Shown here: positions 15,167 through 23,214 of the stretch, piece by piece
How the letters are laid out: the number at the start of each line of letters is the position of its first letter
Position numbering within the stretch: the first letter of the stretch is position 1
DNA from: Sedimentisphaerales bacterium
GTDB lineage: Bacteria; Planctomycetota; Phycisphaerae; Sedimentisphaerales; SM23-30
Length of the DNA: 32,022 nucleotides
Assembly (NCBI GenBank): GCA_016934515.1
Contig: JAFGSR010000073.1
Coordinates: 1-32,022 of the forward strand
Direction: 5' to 3'
Program-made: the position numbers and the translations under genes
Notes under the pieces: model-generated
Told to the model about the DNA's origin: nothing
What the model saw: the letters and a program-made list of their open reading frames with translations, nothing else
The model's database searches: none

Positions 15167-15901
15167 CTAATCCACCCCGGCCCGGACCAATGAACGTTCG
15201 AAAACCTGGCGATAATGTTCCAACCGGGTCTTTTCATTATCCAGATCGCCCCCGAAATGGCGGGTCGGATCATTATAAATCAGTTGGATGGGAATTTCCC
15301 GCACCCGCAACTCATGGCGGGCCACCTCAACCCAGAACTCCAGCGGCATCGCGTAACCCAGTTCGGTAAGTGACAGTTTTTCAATCGCTTTTAAACGACA
15401 GGCTTTGAAACCGCAAAATGCATCAGTCAGATTCAGCTTGAGTTTTTGGTTAATCGATTCGGTAATCAGCTTGTTTATCTTTCGGCGGTCCACCGGCGGC
15501 TGATCCTGCTGTTCTGAATCCGCCAGATAACGCGAACCGCTGATAATGTCGGCATCGTCCTCGGCAATGGCTCCGAGAAAATTGGGAATCCGGCTGGGCT
15601 CGTGCTGCAAATCGCAATCCATGGTAATTATCCAGTCAAATCCGCAACCCATGGCGAAATTAAAAGCCTGGATAATTGATCGGCCGTAACCGCAGTTTTT
15701 TTTGTGGCTGACCACGCAGACGTCCTTGCGCCGGGCCAGAATCATTTTGCTCTGATCGGTGGAACCGTCATCGACTACCAGCACATTCTTAAGGTATTTA
15801 CCCACTTCATCCAGAACGGCATCGAGATAATTTTCCTCGTTATAGACCGGTATCGCCAAAAGCACCCTGGCTGTTTTGTTTTCGCCTGTTGAATTTTTCA
15901 T
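15167..15901 (-). CDS. Family 2 glycosyltransferase (polyprenyl-phosphate sugar transferase-like)
   Basis: A 244-residue GT-A fold enzyme. The N-terminal LLAIPVYNEENYLDAVL (about 14-30) and VVDDGSTDQS (about 42-51) bind the nucleotide sugar. IITMDCDLQHEPSRIP (about 91-106) holds the DxD-type metal site and the DLQHEP motif typical of dolichol-phosphate mannosyltransferase relatives. GSRYLAD and FCGFKACR follow as usual. No membrane segments are visible, unlike DPM1 relatives with C-terminal anchors. It probably transfers a sugar to a lipid carrier or envelope glycan in the cytoplasm. It lies 16 nt upstream of the BshC-like gene on the same strand. Confidence 0.88.
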   Translation of the reverse strand: MKNSTGENKTARVLLAIPVYNEENYLDAVLDEVGKYLKNVLVVDDGSTDQSKMILARRKDVCVVSHKKNCGYGRSIIQAFNFAMGCGFDWIITMDCDLQHEPSRIPNFLGAIAEDDADIISGSRYLADSEQQDQPPVDRRKINKLITESINQKLKLNLTDAFCGFKACRLKAIEKLSLTELGYAMPLEFWVEVARHELRVREIPIQLIYNDPTRHFGGDLDNEKTRLEHYRQVFERSLVRAGVD

Positions 15902-16006
15902 ATCGCTAAATAGTATCTTTTCGCACCCATTACAAATGACACACAGAGCCTCGCCAGCAAAAAAGCACGTGTATAACGGTGAAATTTCCTGCCCGGGTAA
16001 TTCCCA

Positions 16007-16987
16007 TCAAGTTGCAACCACCGCAGCCGACAGTTCTTTGCTGACTGCTTTGCGATAACCGACAACCGTTATGTTGGCTTGAGGATCAACCTCAACAACC
16101 GCATAAGCATTATTTTCCACGCCGCTGCCTTCGATCACAGCTTTTAAGGTGTAATAATGAATCCCTTCGATCTGGTTATAATCTCCTTCGTGATAGTGTC
16201 CCTGAAAAACCGCAACTACCTTGGCTGAATCCTGAAAAACCTGGCGGACCTGCGGGGCATTTTTAACATAATAAATACCGCTGCCGTCGTAAAGCTGATG
16301 TGAAAAACAGATGGTCGGAAGTTTAGTCGCGGCCAGGTCCGCTGTGAGCCAATCAATTTGAGCAGCGGGAATGTTCGAATCGGTCCAGCCGAAGTTACCA
16401 TGATCGTAATCGCTGCCGTCGCTATTGTAATTGGCATCGAACACTACAAAATGCACCCCGCCTTTGTCGAATGAATAATAAGAACGGTCCCGCGCTATCC
16501 CGGTGTTCGTGATACATTCCAGGTATTGCGGCTTGGAAATGCTGTCCATGTCGTGATTGCCCAGGACATGATACTTCGGTCCGTTGAAGGTCTGAAAAAT
16601 TCCCTCAATTTTTTTCAGATACTCCAGGGTGTTTTGCTCATTGGGCTTTCTATCCTGATCCTTAAAATCTCCCAACTCGATGAGAAAATCCACCTTTTGG
16701 GTGTTCATCAGTTCGACACACTCGCTGAGCTTGGCGGGTGTCTCACGATAAAATCTGCTGCCGTTCGGGTCGGCGTCGGCATAATGAGTATCCGTAACCA
16801 TGCCAAAGCGCATCGTGCGTTGTTTGGAACTGGAAAGCTGTCCCTTGGAATCGCATCCGCCGGCCAGCCCCCACAAAGCCGTCGAAGTGACAGTGCCCAC
16901 CGAAGCCTTCAAAAAAGTCCGCCGGGTAACCTGCCATTGATTTTTTGACGATTTGATTTCAAATTCCTGCTGTTTTTTAACTGCCAT
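16007..16987 (-). CDS. Tat-exported calcineurin-like metallophosphoesterase, possible lipoprotein
   Basis: The 326 residues begin with a twin-arginine signal (VTRRTFLKAS, residues 20-29) followed by a hydrophobic stretch and LAGGC (41-45), a possible lipobox. The catalytic domain has the ordered metal-binding motifs of the family: DTH (Asp66, His68), the aspartate of LIELGDFKDQD, GNHDMDS, SHQLYDG and GHYHEGDY. Such enzymes hydrolyse phosphomono- or diesters using two metal ions; export folded through Tat fits a metal enzyme working in the periplasm. The ATG has GGAGGT 6 nt upstream. It is divergent from the methionine gene, with a 231-nt spacer carrying promoters in both directions. Confidence 0.88.
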   Translation of the reverse strand: MAVKKQQEFEIKSSKNQWQVTRRTFLKASVGTVTSTALWGLAGGCDSKGQLSSSKQRTMRFGMVTDTHYADADPNGSRFYRETPAKLSECVELMNTQKVDFLIELGDFKDQDRKPNEQNTLEYLKKIEGIFQTFNGPKYHVLGNHDMDSISKPQYLECITNTGIARDRSYYSFDKGGVHFVVFDANYNSDGSDYDHGNFGWTDSNIPAAQIDWLTADLAATKLPTICFSHQLYDGSGIYYVKNAPQVRQVFQDSAKVVAVFQGHYHEGDYNQIEGIHYYTLKAVIEGSGVENNAYAVVEVDPQANITVVGYRKAVSKELSAAVVAT

Positions 16988-17044
16988 TGCTATACCTCCG
17001 GTTATTTTTATCTGCTACTGCTGAATCTACAACACAGGAAAGCT

Positions 17045-17072
17045 ATTCTATCATAATTCTCCGCCAAGGCAA
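17045..17072 (-). promoter_or_regulatory. Promoter candidate for the metallophosphoesterase
   Basis: On the minus strand TTGCCT (17067-17072) and TAGAAT (17045-17050) are 16 nt apart, and TGA directly before the second box gives an extended -10. The predicted leader is about 50 nt. Confidence 0.45.
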
Positions 17073-17132
17073 GGAAACGTAAACACTTACGCCCCAGACA
17101 TTAACACCGGCATAATCCCTCCAAGTACAAGG

Positions 17133-17161
17133 TTGATATTCCCGGCGACTTGCTGCATAAT
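17133..17161 (+). promoter_or_regulatory. Promoter candidate for the metXW-larE operon
   Basis: TTGATA (17133-17138) and CATAAT (17156-17161) are separated by exactly 17 nt. The leader to the ATG at 17219 would be about 50 nt. No SAM riboswitch or other methionine leader structure was recognised in the spacer. Confidence 0.5.
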
Positions 17162-17218
17162 ATATGGTTTGCGTTTATTCGCCCGTGCGACTGAGATTTT
17201 CCGGTAATAAAACTGGCT

Positions 17219-19303
17219 ATGGATTCACACCAAAATAAAAATTCCAACGAGTCGCCCAATGGGAAACTCGAATCGCCCAATGGGAAACTCGAGTCGCCCA
17301 ATGGGAAAATCGAATCGCCCAATGGGGAAGTCGAATCACCCCAAAAGGAGCTTCTCCAGCCCGGTGAAGACCTTGCTGAGCAGGGTCAATCCGTCGGTAT
17401 CGTGAAAACCGAGCATCTGGTGCTGTTCGCCGGTGCGGAAAAGCTCCAACTGGAATGTGGCAAGAGCCTGGGTCCCATCACCGTTGCCTACGAAACTTAC
17501 GGCTGTCTGAATGAAAACCGCGATAACGCCATTTTGCTCCTGCATGCCCTGTCCGGCGACGCTCACCTTGCCGGTCGTCATCACGTCGAAGACCGCAAAC
17601 CCGGCTGGTGGGACAACATGATTGGTCCGGGCAAACCATTCGACACCGATAAATATTTCATCATCGGCACCAACTGTCTGGGCGGCTGCATGGGCACCAC
17701 CGGCCCGAGCAGTGTTAATCCCGAAACCCAAAAGCCCTTCGGCTTGAGCTTCCCGATGATAACCATCGGCGACATGGTGGAAGTGCAGCGGCACCTGATT
17801 GACTATCTGGGTATCGACAAACTTTTAGCTGTCGGCGGCGGCAGCATGGGCGGTATGCAGGCCCTGGATTGGACCATCCGCTATCCCGAACGGGTTGCTG
17901 CCACCGTACCCATTGCCACCACCCCACGTCTGAGCGCCCAGGGTATCGCTTTTAACGCCGTCGGCCGCAACGCAATTTCCCGCGACGAAAACTACCTCAA
18001 CGGCAACTATTACACCAGTGGCAAGTTCCCCACCGCCGGTCTGGCTGTGGCCCGCATGGTCGGGCACATCACTTACCTTTCCGAAGAAGCCATGCATGCC
18101 AAGTTCGGCCGACGCCTGCAACACGAACAAAACTATAAATACGATTTTGCCAGCGAATTCAGCGTCGAAACCTACCTCGACCACCAGGGCAGCGTTTTCG
18201 TGGACCGTTTCGACGCGAATACTTACCTCTATTTCAGCAAAGCCATGGATTATTTCGATCTGGCCCGCAATTACAGCTCGTTGACTGAAGCTTTGTCCCG
18301 GGCCCAAAGCCGATTCCTGGTAATCAGCTACAAATCCGACTGGCTCTTCCCGGCCCGCCAGAGCAGACAAATCGTAAACGCCCTGCTCGAAGCCGGAAAA
18401 GACGTAACTTACTGTAACATTGACTGTCCATTCGGACACGATTCGTTCCTGCTGGAAACCAAAGTCCAGGGCCGACTCATTCGCGGTTTTTTGGCCCAGA
18501 CGCACCAGAAATTAATCCAAAAATCCACAAATCAAACCACCCTGACCGGCCCAGCCGAACCCAGCGTAACCACCTCAACTGAATCCGGCATAACCACCCC
18601 AGTTGAATCCGGAGTAACCACCCCAGTCAAATCCCAAGCCCAAGCCAATAATCACGCCAAAAAACCCGTCCGTGTCCGCGGCAGCATTTTCTCCGGCACC
18701 CGCGTGGACCACTCCGAAATCGAACACCTCATCAAATCCAACAGCACCGTGCTGGACCTGGGTTGCGGAGACGGCAGATTGCTGGCCCAACTGCAGCGTG
18801 AAAAAAATATCCACGGCATCGGCTACACCCTCAACGAAAACGACATTCAAGCCTGCACCGAACGCGGCGTCAACGTGGTCGAGTACGATATGCATTCCAA
18901 CCTGGACATGTTTGACGATAAAAGCTTCGATTATGTCGTGCTCAGCCAGACTTTACAGGTAATTCGCCAGCCCAAAATCGTCCTGCGTGAATTGCTGAGA
19001 ATCGGCAAAAAGGTAATCGTCAGCTTTCCCAACTTCGCTTTCTGGCGCGGCCGCCTCCAGATAATGTTCAAAGGCCGGGCACCGGTCTGGAAAGGATTGC
19101 CATACGCCTGGTTCGATAAACCCAGCGAATCGATTAATTACATGTCGTTAAGTGATTTCGAGGATTTCGTTCATAATGAATTGTCCGCCCGGCTGGTCAG
19201 ACGGATTCCACTTTCCACCCGCCTGCGCTGCGAAGTTCGCGTGCTGCCCAACCTGATTGCCGATGAAGTAATTTTCGTGATCGCCGACAAAAATCATTCT
19301 TAA
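17219..19303 (+). CDS. metXW: MetX-MetW fusion: homoserine O-acetyltransferase joined to a MetW-like methyltransferase
   Basis: One 694-residue frame. Residues 1-60 are a hydrophilic extension with four SPNGKLE-type heptapeptides. Residues about 65-430 are MetX, an alpha/beta hydrolase that acetylates homoserine for methionine synthesis: Ser209 (GGGSMGG), Asp374 (KSDWLFP) and His407 (FGHDSF), with the family motif GCMGTTGPSS (156-165). Residues about 438-485 are a Thr/Pro-rich linker with 8-residue repeats. Residues about 488-694 are MetW-like, with the SAM loop VLDLGCGDG (511-519) and NFAFWRGR (605-612). MetX and MetW are commonly encoded side by side and MetW is required with MetX in several bacteria; here they are one polypeptide. 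No clear ribosome site precedes the ATG. LarE follows after 17 nt. Confidence 0.92.
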   Translation: MDSHQNKNSNESPNGKLESPNGKLESPNGKIESPNGEVESPQKELLQPGEDLAEQGQSVGIVKTEHLVLFAGAEKLQLECGKSLGPITVAYETYGCLNENRDNAILLLHALSGDAHLAGRHHVEDRKPGWWDNMIGPGKPFDTDKYFIIGTNCLGGCMGTTGPSSVNPETQKPFGLSFPMITIGDMVEVQRHLIDYLGIDKLLAVGGGSMGGMQALDWTIRYPERVAATVPIATTPRLSAQGIAFNAVGRNAISRDENYLNGNYYTSGKFPTAGLAVARMVGHITYLSEEAMHAKFGRRLQHEQNYKYDFASEFSVETYLDHQGSVFVDRFDANTYLYFSKAMDYFDLARNYSSLTEALSRAQSRFLVISYKSDWLFPARQSRQIVNALLEAGKDVTYCNIDCPFGHDSFLLETKVQGRLIRGFLAQTHQKLIQKSTNQTTLTGPAEPSVTTSTESGITTPVESGVTTPVKSQAQANNHAKKPVRVRGSIFSGTRVDHSEIEHLIKSNSTVLDLGCGDGRLLAQLQREKNIHGIGYTLNENDIQACTERGVNVVEYDMHSNLDMFDDKSFDYVVLSQTLQVIRQPKIVLRELLRIGKKVIVSFPNFAFWRGRLQIMFKGRAPVWKGLPYAWFDKPSESINYMSLSDFEDFVHNELSARLVRRIPLSTRLRCEVRVLPNLIADEVIFVIADKNHS
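17249..17341 (+). repeat. 21-bp coding tandem repeat at the metXW 5' end
   Basis: Four near-identical 21-bp units (17249-17269, 17270-17290, 17291-17311, 17312-17332) plus a 9-bp partial unit encode repeated SPNGKLE heptapeptides. Being a multiple of three, unit gain or loss would keep the frame. The repeats precede the MetX domain and are absent from ordinary MetX proteins as I know them. Confidence 0.9.
18551..18634 (+). repeat. 24-bp coding tandem repeat in the MetX-MetW linker
   Basis: Three diverged 24-bp units (18551-18574, 18575-18598, 18599-18622) and half a fourth encode repeats of the type PVESGVTT. They form the flexible linker between the two enzyme domains; repeat expansion is a plausible origin of the spacer. 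Confidence 0.8.
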
Positions 19304-19320
19304 CGGAACCATAACGCCCC

Positions 19321-20160
19321 ATGAATGCCCAACCCAAACATTTTATGGCCGACCAGCAGGCGTTGGAGAAATTCGAAAAGCTCCGCGAAATTCTCCAACG
19401 TTATCAAAAAGTGATCGTGGCCTACTCCGGCGGCGTGGACAGCGTTTTTCTGTTGCGGGCGGCGGTTGACTGCCTCGGTGCCGACCGGGTCCTGGCTTGT
19501 ATCGGCCTGAGCGAATCCCTGGCGCAAAGCGAATACAATTCCGCCCTGGAAATCGCCCGCCAGATGGGTGCTGAAATTCAGGTGGTACATCCCCGGGAAA
19601 TTTCCAATCCCCACTACCGTGCCAATCACGCCGATCGCTGTTTCTATTGCAAAACCGAACTTTACAAACTCCTGGCGGAAATTGCCGAAAAGCAAAATTT
19701 CGATATCGTGCTTTGCGGAGCCAATGCCGACGACCTGGGCGATTTCCGACCCGGGCTCCAGGCCGCCAAAGACCTCAACGTTGCCAGCCCGCTCGAACAT
19801 GCCGGCTTAACTAAAGACGACATCCGTCAACTCAGCAAACAACTCGCCCTGCCCACCTGGGACAAACCCGCCCAGCCCTGTCTGGCCAGCCGCATGACTT
19901 ATGGCTTGGAAATTACCCCCGATCGCCTCAAACAAATCGAACTGGGCGAACAATTCCTGAAAAAGCTCAACCTGACCCAACTCCGCGTCCGTCACCATGA
20001 CAAATTGGTCCGTATCGAAGTGCCCCTCGACCAGATTCCCCTTATTACCCAGCAAGACACCCGCGAAAAAATCGTCGATTTCTTTAAAAAACTCGGCTTC
20101 ACCTATGTCGCCCTCGATCTGCAGGGCTTCCGCAGCGGATCCGGCAACGAAGTGCTCTAA
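19321..20160 (+). CDS. larE: LarE-family ATP-dependent sacrificial sulfur transferase
   Basis: A 279-residue N-type ATP pyrophosphatase. The PP-loop is AYSGGVDS (residues 34-41). RCFYCKTELY holds Cys107 and Cys110. PCLASRMTYG holds Cys187, at the position of the LarE cysteine that gives its sulfur away in Lactobacillus. The ending LDLQGFRSGSGNE is typical of the family. LarE adenylates and then sulfurates the pyridinium dicarboxylate precursor of the nickel-pincer cofactor of lactate racemase. Whether the three cysteines hold an iron-sulfur cluster, as in some LarE proteins, cannot be told. No larB, larC or larA is present here. The gene starts 17 nt after metXW, so co-transcription is likely. 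An internal ATG at 19345 is possible. Confidence 0.9.
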   Translation: MNAQPKHFMADQQALEKFEKLREILQRYQKVIVAYSGGVDSVFLLRAAVDCLGADRVLACIGLSESLAQSEYNSALEIARQMGAEIQVVHPREISNPHYRANHADRCFYCKTELYKLLAEIAEKQNFDIVLCGANADDLGDFRPGLQAAKDLNVASPLEHAGLTKDDIRQLSKQLALPTWDKPAQPCLASRMTYGLEITPDRLKQIELGEQFLKKLNLTQLRVRHHDKLVRIEVPLDQIPLITQQDTREKIVDFFKKLGFTYVALDLQGFRSGSGNEVL

Positions 20161-20294
20161 AAAACCTGTTTGTTTTGCCTGCGAAAGACCTTTTTTTTTG
20201 TAAGCGAATCAGATTAGTTTCGACAACTGTAACGTGCTGACGGCACCAGAGTTCCGATGGTTCCGCTCAGCGAATTTAGTAAAGAGGTGTTGAT

Positions 20295-21350
20295 TTGCTT
20301 TTTGATGAACTGAAAAGATTCTGGCGTTTGTTTCGCAAACTTGCAGTACTGATCGGCGTTTTGCTGAGTTTTTTCGCCCTGCTGGAACTGGCCCGGGCTT
20401 ATGTCACGCTGCGCGATTTGCATCCGCTGGCGGGTTATGGATTTCTGATTATCCTGGGTGCTTTGCTTGGCTGGTCGGTTTATTATTTCTGGTCCGCCTT
20501 TCGCAATTACCCCCGCGTGCTTACCCCCCCGCTGCGCAGCCGCACCCGCCGCTACGCAAAATATCTCTGTCGATACCTCAACCGCCTGCAAAACAACGAA
20601 GCCGTCCTCGCCGAGCAGAAGACCGCTCTTGCCGCCGCTGAAGAAAAACTTTCCCGCCAACTAAAAACCACCATAAGCAGCGATTCCCTGAACCAACACA
20701 TCGAACTGGTTGAAAACGAAACCATCGGCCCCGCCCTGAAGCAACTGGACGAACTGGCTGAGCAAAAAATCCGCACCGGCGTTCGCGACATCATGCTCAT
20801 GGTCGCAGTTTCGCCCTACCGCTCCCTCGATCTGCTGGTGGTGCTCTATCGTAACCTGCTGATGATAAAAAACGTCGCCGCTGTTTACAATTCCCGCCCG
20901 GCCCTGCGTGAATCCTTGCAAACCGTTTACGACACCGCCCGCGTGGTCGCCGCAGTTAATTTTGTCAACCTGGGCGGCAAAATGATCGAAAACCTCACCA
21001 AATCTCTCCCCGGCATCATCCCCGGCGTCAGCCGCATCGTGGACGATTGCGCCCAGGGCCTCGCCGCCGGCATGCTCACCAGCGTAACCGGCCACGCCGC
21101 CAAGGAGCGCTGCCGGGCTTTTGGCCCCTGGGATTTCGAACAAGCAAAATCCAGCATCGCCGATCAACTCAAAACCTTCACTTCCGACGTCGGCAAAATG
21201 TTCTTCAAGGACATCACCCCCACGCTCCGCATCCCCGGCGAAGTTACCCGCGAAAAATGGCGTGAACTCAAGGAAAGCCTTTTCCGAGGCTACAACGAAA
21301 CTATCGACGCTATACAAAATTTCGTCGGCATCAAATCTAAACGCCTCTGA
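20295..21350 (+). CDS. YcjF/DUF697-like membrane protein
   Basis: The 351 residues have two membrane segments near the N-terminus (about 16-36 and 47-67). A basic, coiled-coil-prone region follows (about 75-150), then a DUF697-like region with hydrophobic helices (about 165-265; DIMLMVAVSPYRSLDLLVVLYRNLLMI). This layout resembles Escherichia coli YcjF and its relatives, whose role is unclear. The start is TTG with GAGGTG 5 nt upstream; no ATG fits better. It lies 134 nt after larE on the same strand and ends only 3 nt from the convergent amidohydrolase gene. Confidence 0.68.
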   Translation: MLFDELKRFWRLFRKLAVLIGVLLSFFALLELARAYVTLRDLHPLAGYGFLIILGALLGWSVYYFWSAFRNYPRVLTPPLRSRTRRYAKYLCRYLNRLQNNEAVLAEQKTALAAAEEKLSRQLKTTISSDSLNQHIELVENETIGPALKQLDELAEQKIRTGVRDIMLMVAVSPYRSLDLLVVLYRNLLMIKNVAAVYNSRPALRESLQTVYDTARVVAAVNFVNLGGKMIENLTKSLPGIIPGVSRIVDDCAQGLAAGMLTSVTGHAAKERCRAFGPWDFEQAKSSIADQLKTFTSDVGKMFFKDITPTLRIPGEVTREKWRELKESLFRGYNETIDAIQNFVGIKSKRL

Positions 21351-21353
21351 TTT

Positions 21354-22628
21354 TTAATCCTGTCGAACAATCTCCCCCCGAACCATTACCATGCCGGGTA
21401 AAATCTCTGAATCCAGCACCTCCTCCAGCACACCCGCCCCATTCGAACCGTAATCCGCTGCCTTTTTAACCAGCGGTAACGCAATCAGATCCGCTTCCTT
21501 ACCCACTCTGATCGAACCAATCTTATCATCCAGTTGCAGTGCTTTGGCACCGTTAATCGTAGCCATCCGCAAAATCGCACCCACATCCAAATCAGGAAAC
21601 TCCCGTCGCAAAAACCGCATCTCATCCAGAATGCTCAACGACGAATTACTCGCCAGGCTGTCGGTCCCCAGACACACATTAATCCCCAACTCCAGCATCT
21701 TTTGAAACGGATGCACCGGATGACCGAAAAAATTATGCGAACGCGGACAATACGCCACGCTGTGCCCCCGCCCCCGTAGCAGCTCCAACTCATCGAAAGT
21801 AATGTAATTGACATGCGCCAGCAGAAAATCCTGCTCCGCCAGTTCCATCTCCAGAAAATACTCCACCGGCATCTTGCCCGGACGCTCAAAATCGCCGTCC
21901 CAATTGAACATCTTCTTCAGATAATTCCGCCAGGGTCCTTCCCCGCTGACCAGAAACTCAATCTCTTCCATCGTCTCAGCCAGATGGGTCGTCAATGCCA
22001 ATCCATGCTCCCGCCCCAACTGAGCCGCCAACCGATAAACACCCGACTGCGCCGAGTATGGCGCATGAGGACTCAGCCCCAGTGTCAACAATTCATCCGG
22101 TTGCGTCTGTTCAATACATTTGTTGAGATAATCCCGCTGCTCATCCAGATCATCACCCAGCCCAAACACCTCGGCAAAACACACCTTGCGAATCTTCTGC
22201 TGCGCCAGCATCTGCCACACCCGGTGTCCAAAACACACATCCCCCACCGTCGTCACTCCCGACCGCAAACTTTCCACGCACGCCTGCTGAACAACCTCTT
22301 CCAAATCCCACTGTCCCAACTTCTTCCCCTGCCGCCGCGCCTGGCCCAGCCGATCCACCCAATCCACAAAATCCCCCTCATAAGCAACCTGCTCCCGCAA
22401 ACCGCTCAGCTCCAGATGCGTATGCGCGTTGATCAGCCCCGGCAAAACCACACACCCCGACAAATCCAAAATCTCCGCCGAGCCGAACCGCTCCCGCAAT
22501 AGTTGAAACTCCCCACAAGCTGCGACCTTGCCGTCCTCGACCACCACTCCAGCTTCAGTAACTACTCCAACCTCTGCACCCGCTGCAACCTCGGCCTCAA
22601 ACAGCCAATCGCATCGAATCAACAACAT
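21354..22628 (-). CDS. Metal-dependent amidohydrolase, deaminase branch (SAH/MTA or aminodeoxyfutalosine deaminase-like)
   Basis: A 424-residue amidohydrolase with composite N- and C-terminal beta-sandwich and a TIM-barrel. The metal ligands are in NAHTHLE (His69, His71), TTHLAE (about residue 216) and GTDSLASN (the aspartate near 320), and the substrate-side histidine is in LSPHAPYS (about 187-194). This motif set fits the ATZ/TRZ-type deaminases that act on SAH, methylthioadenosine or aminodeoxyfutalosine (menaquinone synthesis). The methionine genes nearby would suit an SAH-related role, but no motif decides between them. GGAG lies 10 nt before the ATG. It is divergent from the DUF6868 gene. 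Confidence 0.82.
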   Translation of the reverse strand: MLLIRCDWLFEAEVAAGAEVGVVTEAGVVVEDGKVAACGEFQLLRERFGSAEILDLSGCVVLPGLINAHTHLELSGLREQVAYEGDFVDWVDRLGQARRQGKKLGQWDLEEVVQQACVESLRSGVTTVGDVCFGHRVWQMLAQQKIRKVCFAEVFGLGDDLDEQRDYLNKCIEQTQPDELLTLGLSPHAPYSAQSGVYRLAAQLGREHGLALTTHLAETMEEIEFLVSGEGPWRNYLKKMFNWDGDFERPGKMPVEYFLEMELAEQDFLLAHVNYITFDELELLRGRGHSVAYCPRSHNFFGHPVHPFQKMLELGINVCLGTDSLASNSSLSILDEMRFLRREFPDLDVGAILRMATINGAKALQLDDKIGSIRVGKEADLIALPLVKKAADYGSNGAGVLEEVLDSEILPGMVMVRGEIVRQD

Positions 22629-22737
22629 CTAATAACCGCTCCATCAACACTCTGTTCAACCAGTAAACCACCAAAAACCATGATAACCGGTTGCTGTTAA
22701 TTCGCAAACATTTTGTTATAAATTAGCATTTACGGTT

Positions 22738-22766
22738 TTGCTTATGGTGGCAAAATAGCTTATCAT
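22738..22766 (+). promoter_or_regulatory. Promoter candidate for the DUF6868 gene
   Basis: TTGCTT (22738-22743) and TATCAT (22761-22766) are 17 nt apart. The leader to the ATG at 22824 would be about 50 nt. Confidence 0.4.
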
Positions 22767-22823
22767 GAAGAATATAGCGGCGAATTACCGTCAATTTGGT
22801 ACCTAAAGAAAACGAGGTGACGT

Positions 22824-23066
22824 ATGTCTGCCGAAGTTGTTCGTGATGTATTGTTGTGGTGTTCCGTAATCAATATGGGACTGTTGATTTTTTCCTTCCT
22901 GATGCTCAGCCTGGCTCGACAGTGGGTCTATAGAATACACAGTAAAATGTTCCCCATGACCGAACCGCAGTTCAATACGATTATCTATTCCCTCTTGGGA
23001 GCCTACAAGATATTGGTTTTCGTTTTTAACATCGTGCCCTATATCGCTGTACGCATTGCAATGTAA
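22824..23066 (+). CDS. DUF6868-family small membrane protein
   Basis: The 80 residues carry two membrane segments (about 10-32, LWCSVINMGLLIFSFLMLSLA, and 58-78, LGAYKILVFVFNIVPYIAVRIA) joined by a basic, amphipathic loop. The pattern VLLWCSVINMGLL, then QWVYRIHSKMF and EPQFNTIIYSLLGAYK matches my knowledge of DUF6868, a small family of unknown function common in Gram-negative marine and soil bacteria. GAGGTG lies 4 nt before the ATG. It stands alone, 148 nt before the large glycosidase. Confidence 0.78.
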   Translation: MSAEVVRDVLLWCSVINMGLLIFSFLMLSLARQWVYRIHSKMFPMTEPQFNTIIYSLLGAYKILVFVFNIVPYIAVRIAM

Positions 23067-23214
23067 TAAGACATCAGCTCACAACGACAACCCCAGTCCT
23101 CAGCACGATAACCGATAGAAAAAACCTAAAATGGACGTGATTCTAGGAATTAATTAGTTGGCAGTCCCTGGATTTCCTAATTCGTGATGATATTGTATCA
23201 GGAAAGTGATTACT

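Noticed and set aside
17081-17218. SAM or other methionine riboswitch before metXW
   Set aside because: I found no SAM-I or SAM-II type conserved core in this short spacer; only a promoter candidate is supported.
18551-18634. Possible CRISPR-like or regulatory repeat
   Set aside because: The 24-bp units are contiguous, in frame and encode a protein linker, with no spacers.
20161-20294. Terminator after larE from the T-run near 20191
   Set aside because: No stable hairpin precedes the T-run, so termination cannot be supported.
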